This document shows positions 5,907 to 8,739 of a stretch of 8,739 nt of DNA, one piece after another. Location of the stretch: positions 1 to 8,739 of the forward strand of contig JALUUN010000411.1 of NCBI GenBank assembly GCA_027021325.1. Reading direction: 5' to 3'. The DNA is from Planctomycetota bacterium. Lineage in GTDB: Bacteria; Planctomycetota; UBA1135. Position 1 is the stretch's first letter. Each line of letters begins with the position of its first letter. The translations under genes were made by a program, and so were the position numbers. The notes under the pieces were generated by a model. That model was given only the letters and a program-made list of their open reading frames with translations, did no database searches and was not told the origin of the DNA.

Positions 5907-7145
5907 ATGGCCCCGACCCGCCGCGACCCCCACGGCCGGCCGGCCTCGCGCTTCGAGGACCGGCCGGAGCTCGTCGCCCGGCCCGTCTCCGAGGCCCGGA
6001 ACCTCGAGGACCTCCTGACCGGCTCCTGTCCGAGCTTCGGCGGCGGCTACCTGCGGCGGGTCTGGAGGCTGCTGGACGAGGCCGTCGGCCGGGGGGTGCC
6101 CATGACCCTGGCGGTGAGCGGGCCGGTGACCGCCAGCGGCCAGCACCTGGCCTGGCTGAACCCGCTCCTGGAGACCGGCTGGTTCTGCGCCCTGAGCACC
6201 ACCGACGCCGTCTGCTACCACGACGGCCATCGCAGTCTCCGGGAGGCCGCCGAGCACAGCTTCCGGGAGGTCCCCATCCACGGGGACGACGGTGGGCTGC
6301 GCGAGGAGGCCATCATCCGCATCACCGACATCGGCTTCCCCGAGGAGATCCTCCTCGGCCAGGACCGCTTCCTGCGGCAGATCCTGCGCCGGCCCGAGTT
6401 CCAGCGCCGGATGTCGGGGACCGAGTTCCGCAATCTCCTGGGCCGGGCCTACGCCGAGGTCGAGAAAGCCCACGGCGCTCCGGAGGGCCTCCTGGCCCTG
6501 TGCCGCCGCAAAGCGATTCCGGTCTTCGTCGGCGCTCCCTCGGACGGCTCGGTGTTTCTGAACTCCCTGGCCCTCTGGGCCACGGAACCCGGTCACGCCT
6601 TCGACCTCGACCTGCACCTGGAGGTCTTCGAGTCCTGCGCCATCCACTGGTGGGGCGTCCGGGAGAGCGAGAGCCGGGCTCTGGGCACCCTGATCCTCGG
6701 TGGCGGCGTGCCCAAGAACTTCAACCTGCAGCCGGAGCCCGCCCTGAGCCAGATCCTCGGTCTCGCGGACGTTCCGGGCTATCTCTACGACATCCAGATC
6801 ACCACCGCGCCGGTCAGCGATGGATCCCTGAGCTCCTGCCCCCCCGCCGAAGCGGTGACCTGGGGCAAGGTGGACAAGGATCACTACCGCAGGACCACGG
6901 AGTCCATGCCTGCGGACTACAGCATGGTCATGCCGGTCCTGGTCCAGGCCCTCCTCGAAAAGCGCGACCGCCTGCGCGCCGAGGCCGAAGCCGAGGGCCT
7001 GGAGGCCTGGCGGGCCCGGAATCCAGATCGGGCCGGCTGGCTGCGCGACCCTGCCGGCTATCGCCTCTACGAGCGTCGCGAGGAGCTGCTCGAGGCCCTG
7101 CGCCGGGAGCTCCGGCGCCGCCGGAGCCGGACTGCCGACACCTGA
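5907..7145 (+). CDS. Bacterial deoxyhypusine synthase-family protein (possible homospermidine synthase)
   Basis: NAD-dependent aminobutyltransferase family. In eukaryotes and archaea deoxyhypusine synthase moves the aminobutyl group of spermidine onto a lysine of eIF5A. Bacteria lack eIF5A, and some bacterial relatives are reported to make homospermidine instead. Seen in the 412-residue product: SGPVTASG at 71-78, followed by LSTTDAVCYHD at 96-106, in the position of the family's NAD-binding T-T-x-A/G-x-x-x-x-D segment; PVFVGAPSDGS at 205-215; LGGGVPKNF at 264-272, the family's GGGVPK motif; and AVTWGKV at 316-322, matching the SWGK motif whose lysine (here Lys321) forms the imine intermediate. 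The tail after about 350 is helical and rich in Glu and Arg. An AGG 8 nt before the ATG at 5907 is a weak ribosome-binding site. It starts 34 nt after the pilin cassette, so it may be co-transcribed, but no functional link is evident. Family confident, substrate not. Confidence 0.85.
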   Translation: MAPTRRDPHGRPASRFEDRPELVARPVSEARNLEDLLTGSCPSFGGGYLRRVWRLLDEAVGRGVPMTLAVSGPVTASGQHLAWLNPLLETGWFCALSTTDAVCYHDGHRSLREAAEHSFREVPIHGDDGGLREEAIIRITDIGFPEEILLGQDRFLRQILRRPEFQRRMSGTEFRNLLGRAYAEVEKAHGAPEGLLALCRRKAIPVFVGAPSDGSVFLNSLALWATEPGHAFDLDLHLEVFESCAIHWWGVRESESRALGTLILGGGVPKNFNLQPEPALSQILGLADVPGYLYDIQITTAPVSDGSLSSCPPAEAVTWGKVDKDHYRRTTESMPADYSMVMPVLVQALLEKRDRLRAEAEAEGLEAWRARNPDRAGWLRDPAGYRLYERREELLEALRRELRRRRSRTADT

Positions 7146-7152
7146 GCCCCGG

Positions 7153-8739
7153 TCAGTCGCCGCCGCTGCGCACCCGGCGCACGCCGTCGATCGTGGTCCC
7201 GTCCACCCACTGGATGGCGGCCACGAACTCCTCGCCCAGGCGCGGACGCTCCGGGCTTCCGCCGCAGACCCGGTCGATGCGTTCCTTGAGCTCGCGGATG
7301 TCGAGGATGGGCACCGTGGAGCCGCGGGCGGCCTCGATCAGGTCCTGGCGCCGCGGGTTGACGCAGAGGCCCTGTTCGGTGGCGACGACGTCGATCAGCT
7401 CACCGGGGCCGACCAGGGTCGTCACCCGGTCCACGATGACCGGGATCCGGTCGCGCACGCTCGGTACCGCCAGGACCGTGCACTTTGCGAACAGACAGTT
7501 CTGCCAGCCGCCGATGCCGTGCAGAAGCAGGCCGTCGCTGTGGGTGACCACGTTGGCGTTGAAGTCCAGGTCCACCTCAGTGGCACCCAGGACCACGACA
7601 TCCACCATGGAGGCGAAGTTGCCTTTGCCGTGGAAGTTGTAACTGGTGAAGGGACTCGTGTCCTGGTGGCCCGGGTTCTCGCGCATCGAGCGCACGCCCT
7701 CGAGATCGAAGGTCTGGCCGTCCAGGATGACCGGGGTCAAGCCCTCCTCCAGCATCTCGACCAGATACTGGTTGGAGCCGCCGCGCACGAAGGAGGCACG
7801 CACGCCGGCCTCCTTCATGTACTCCTTGAGATACATGGCGAAGGCGAGGGTGATCCCCCCGGCGCCTGCCTGGAAGCTGAAGCCCTCGCGCAGGATGCCG
7901 GTATCGCGAACGAAGCGGGCGATGTACTCGGCGATCAACAGGCGATCCGGCGAGCGGGTCACGCGGGTCGTGCCGCTGACGATACGTTCCGGGATCCCGA
8001 CCTTCTCGACCTCGACCACCTGGTCCACGTTCTGCCCCTGGATCTGCCAGGGCAGGCAGGGGAAGGGCACCAGGTTGTCGGTGACGACGATCGTGTGGTC
8101 CGCATAGAGGCTGTCCACGAGGCCGAAACCGAGGAGGCCGCAGGCCGAGGGGCCACGGTCGCCGGTGGCGTTGCCGAAGGCGTCGGCGGTGGGCGCGGCG
8201 AGCACGGCGATGTCGATGTGGACCTCCCCGTCCTGGACCGCCTGCCAGCGCCCGCCGTGGCTGCGCAGGACCCCCATCCCGCGCATGCGGCCCTCACTGC
8301 AGAAGCGGCCCAGGGGGCCGTTCATGGAACCCTCGATGTGGTGGAGGGTCCCGTCCTCCAGATACTTCAGGAGATGGGCGTGACAGGGAAAGCTGGCGCT
8401 CGGGAACCAGCGCAGATCCTTGACACCGAGCTCCGCAGCGGCGTCGAAGAGCATGTTCGCCACCAGGTCGCCGTTGCGGAAGTGGTGGTGGGTGGAGACG
8501 GTCATGCCGTCCCGGAGTCCGGCCCGGCGCAAGGCCTCCTTCAGGCGCTGGAAGCCGTCGGCCCCCTCCTTCACCCTCTTGTCGCCGTCGGCGGGATAGT
8601 CGGCGCAGCTGCGGACCGGAGGCGCCGCCTTGCGGCCCGTGGGCCGGTGCCGGCCGACGCCCTGGAAGGGCCGGGCGGGGCGTCCGTTGATCTCGGCCGG
8701 GATCGCCCGGCCGGCGGCGTTCTCGATGGACTCCCGGCA
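7153..8739 (-). CDS. citF: Citrate lyase alpha subunit, citrate:acetyl-ACP transferase (5' end outside window)
   Basis: CitF exchanges acetate for citrate on the acyl-carrier subunit (CitD); CitE then splits citryl-ACP to oxaloacetate and acetyl-ACP. The visible frame gives 528 residues running off the right edge, close to the full family length (about 510-530), so only a few N-terminal residues are missing. A GTG at 8574 could start a 473-residue protein, but I reject it because CitF-like sequence continues upstream (GRAIPAEINGRPARPFQG, then a spacer leading to LRDGMTVSTHHHFRNGD). Other matches to CitF are LRSHGGRW, DIAVLAAPTADAFGNATG, GFSFQAGAGG, the VVVLGATEVDLDFNANV segment, RDRIPVIVDRVTTLVGPGE and VNPRRQDLIEAA. 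One normally conserved segment is altered (see findings). It is the last gene of its unit, with no room for citX or citG downstream. It converges on the deoxyhypusine-synthase-like gene with 7 nt between stops. Confidence 0.93.
   Translation of the reverse strand, partial: CRESIENAAGRAIPAEINGRPARPFQGVGRHRPTGRKAAPPVRSCADYPADGDKRVKEGADGFQRLKEALRRAGLRDGMTVSTHHHFRNGDLVANMLFDAAAELGVKDLRWFPSASFPCHAHLLKYLEDGTLHHIEGSMNGPLGRFCSEGRMRGMGVLRSHGGRWQAVQDGEVHIDIAVLAAPTADAFGNATGDRGPSACGLLGFGLVDSLYADHTIVVTDNLVPFPCLPWQIQGQNVDQVVEVEKVGIPERIVSGTTRVTRSPDRLLIAEYIARFVRDTGILREGFSFQAGAGGITLAFAMYLKEYMKEAGVRASFVRGGSNQYLVEMLEEGLTPVILDGQTFDLEGVRSMRENPGHQDTSPFTSYNFHGKGNFASMVDVVVLGATEVDLDFNANVVTHSDGLLLHGIGGWQNCLFAKCTVLAVPSVRDRIPVIVDRVTTLVGPGELIDVVATEQGLCVNPRRQDLIEAARGSTVPILDIRELKERIDRVCGGSPERPRLGEEFVAAIQWVDGTTIDGVRRVRSGGD

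Noticed and set aside
7129..7160. gactg...cagtc inverted repeat across the convergent gene ends, a possible bidirectional terminator
   Set aside because: The stem is only 5 bp with a long loop and no T-tracts on either side, so the sequence does not support a terminator call.
5900..7642. 580-codon plus-strand frame overlapping the deoxyhypusine-synthase-like gene and the end of citF
   Set aside because: Pro/Arg/Gly-rich shadow frame that crosses two opposing real genes; no domain seen.
7153..8574. CitF starting at the GTG at 8574
   Set aside because: The frame stays open to the window edge and the upstream 55 residues match the conserved CitF N-terminal region, so the start must lie further out.

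Overview
The window is GC-rich, densely packed bacterial DNA, probably from an environmental or uncultured lineage. GC-rich third codon positions, overlapping genes and the gene content support this, but nothing pins down a phylum. The mix of a secretion/pilus cassette, a deoxyhypusine-synthase-like enzyme and citrate lyase fits several high-GC Gram-negative groups. No rRNA, tRNA, CRISPR array, insertion sequence or phage gene was seen, and no non-coding stretch exceeds about 40 bases.

Region 1 (5-5872, + strand) is one tightly packed cassette for a type II secretion or type IV pilus-like filament machine. In order it encodes a GspE/PilB assembly ATPase, a GspF/PilC inner-membrane platform protein, three small prepilin-like proteins (GspI/PilV-like, GspH/FimT-like, GspJ/PilW-like), and a larger GspK/PilX-like protein with a repetitive, beta-strand-rich exported domain. 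Junctions are either 4-43 nt overlaps or a 5-nt gap, so co-transcription and translational coupling are likely. The ATPase would power the platform protein. The minor pilins and the PilX-like protein would form the tip or priming complex of the filament. The major pilin, secretin, prepilin peptidase and GspL/M or PilM-N-O homologues are not in the window, so T2SS and T4P cannot be separated here.

Region 2 (5907-7145, + strand) encodes a bacterial member of the deoxyhypusine synthase family, 34 nt after the pilin cassette. It keeps the TWGK signature with the lysine that forms the enzyme-substrate imine in this family. A polyamine role such as homospermidine synthesis is more plausible than eIF5A modification.

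Region 3 (7153-8739, - strand, running off the right edge) encodes the citrate lyase alpha subunit CitF (citrate:acetyl-ACP transferase). It converges on the deoxyhypusine-synthase-like gene with only 7 nt between stop codons. The rest of a cit operon, if present, would lie to the right of the window.

Most of the content is recognisable. The parts worth a second look are the Asp-rich tail on the GspH-like pilin, the altered cyclic-di-GMP motifs in the ATPase, the beta-rich PilX-like protein, the deoxyhypusine-synthase-like enzyme, and an altered conserved segment in CitF. I found no clear sign of a wholly new system.
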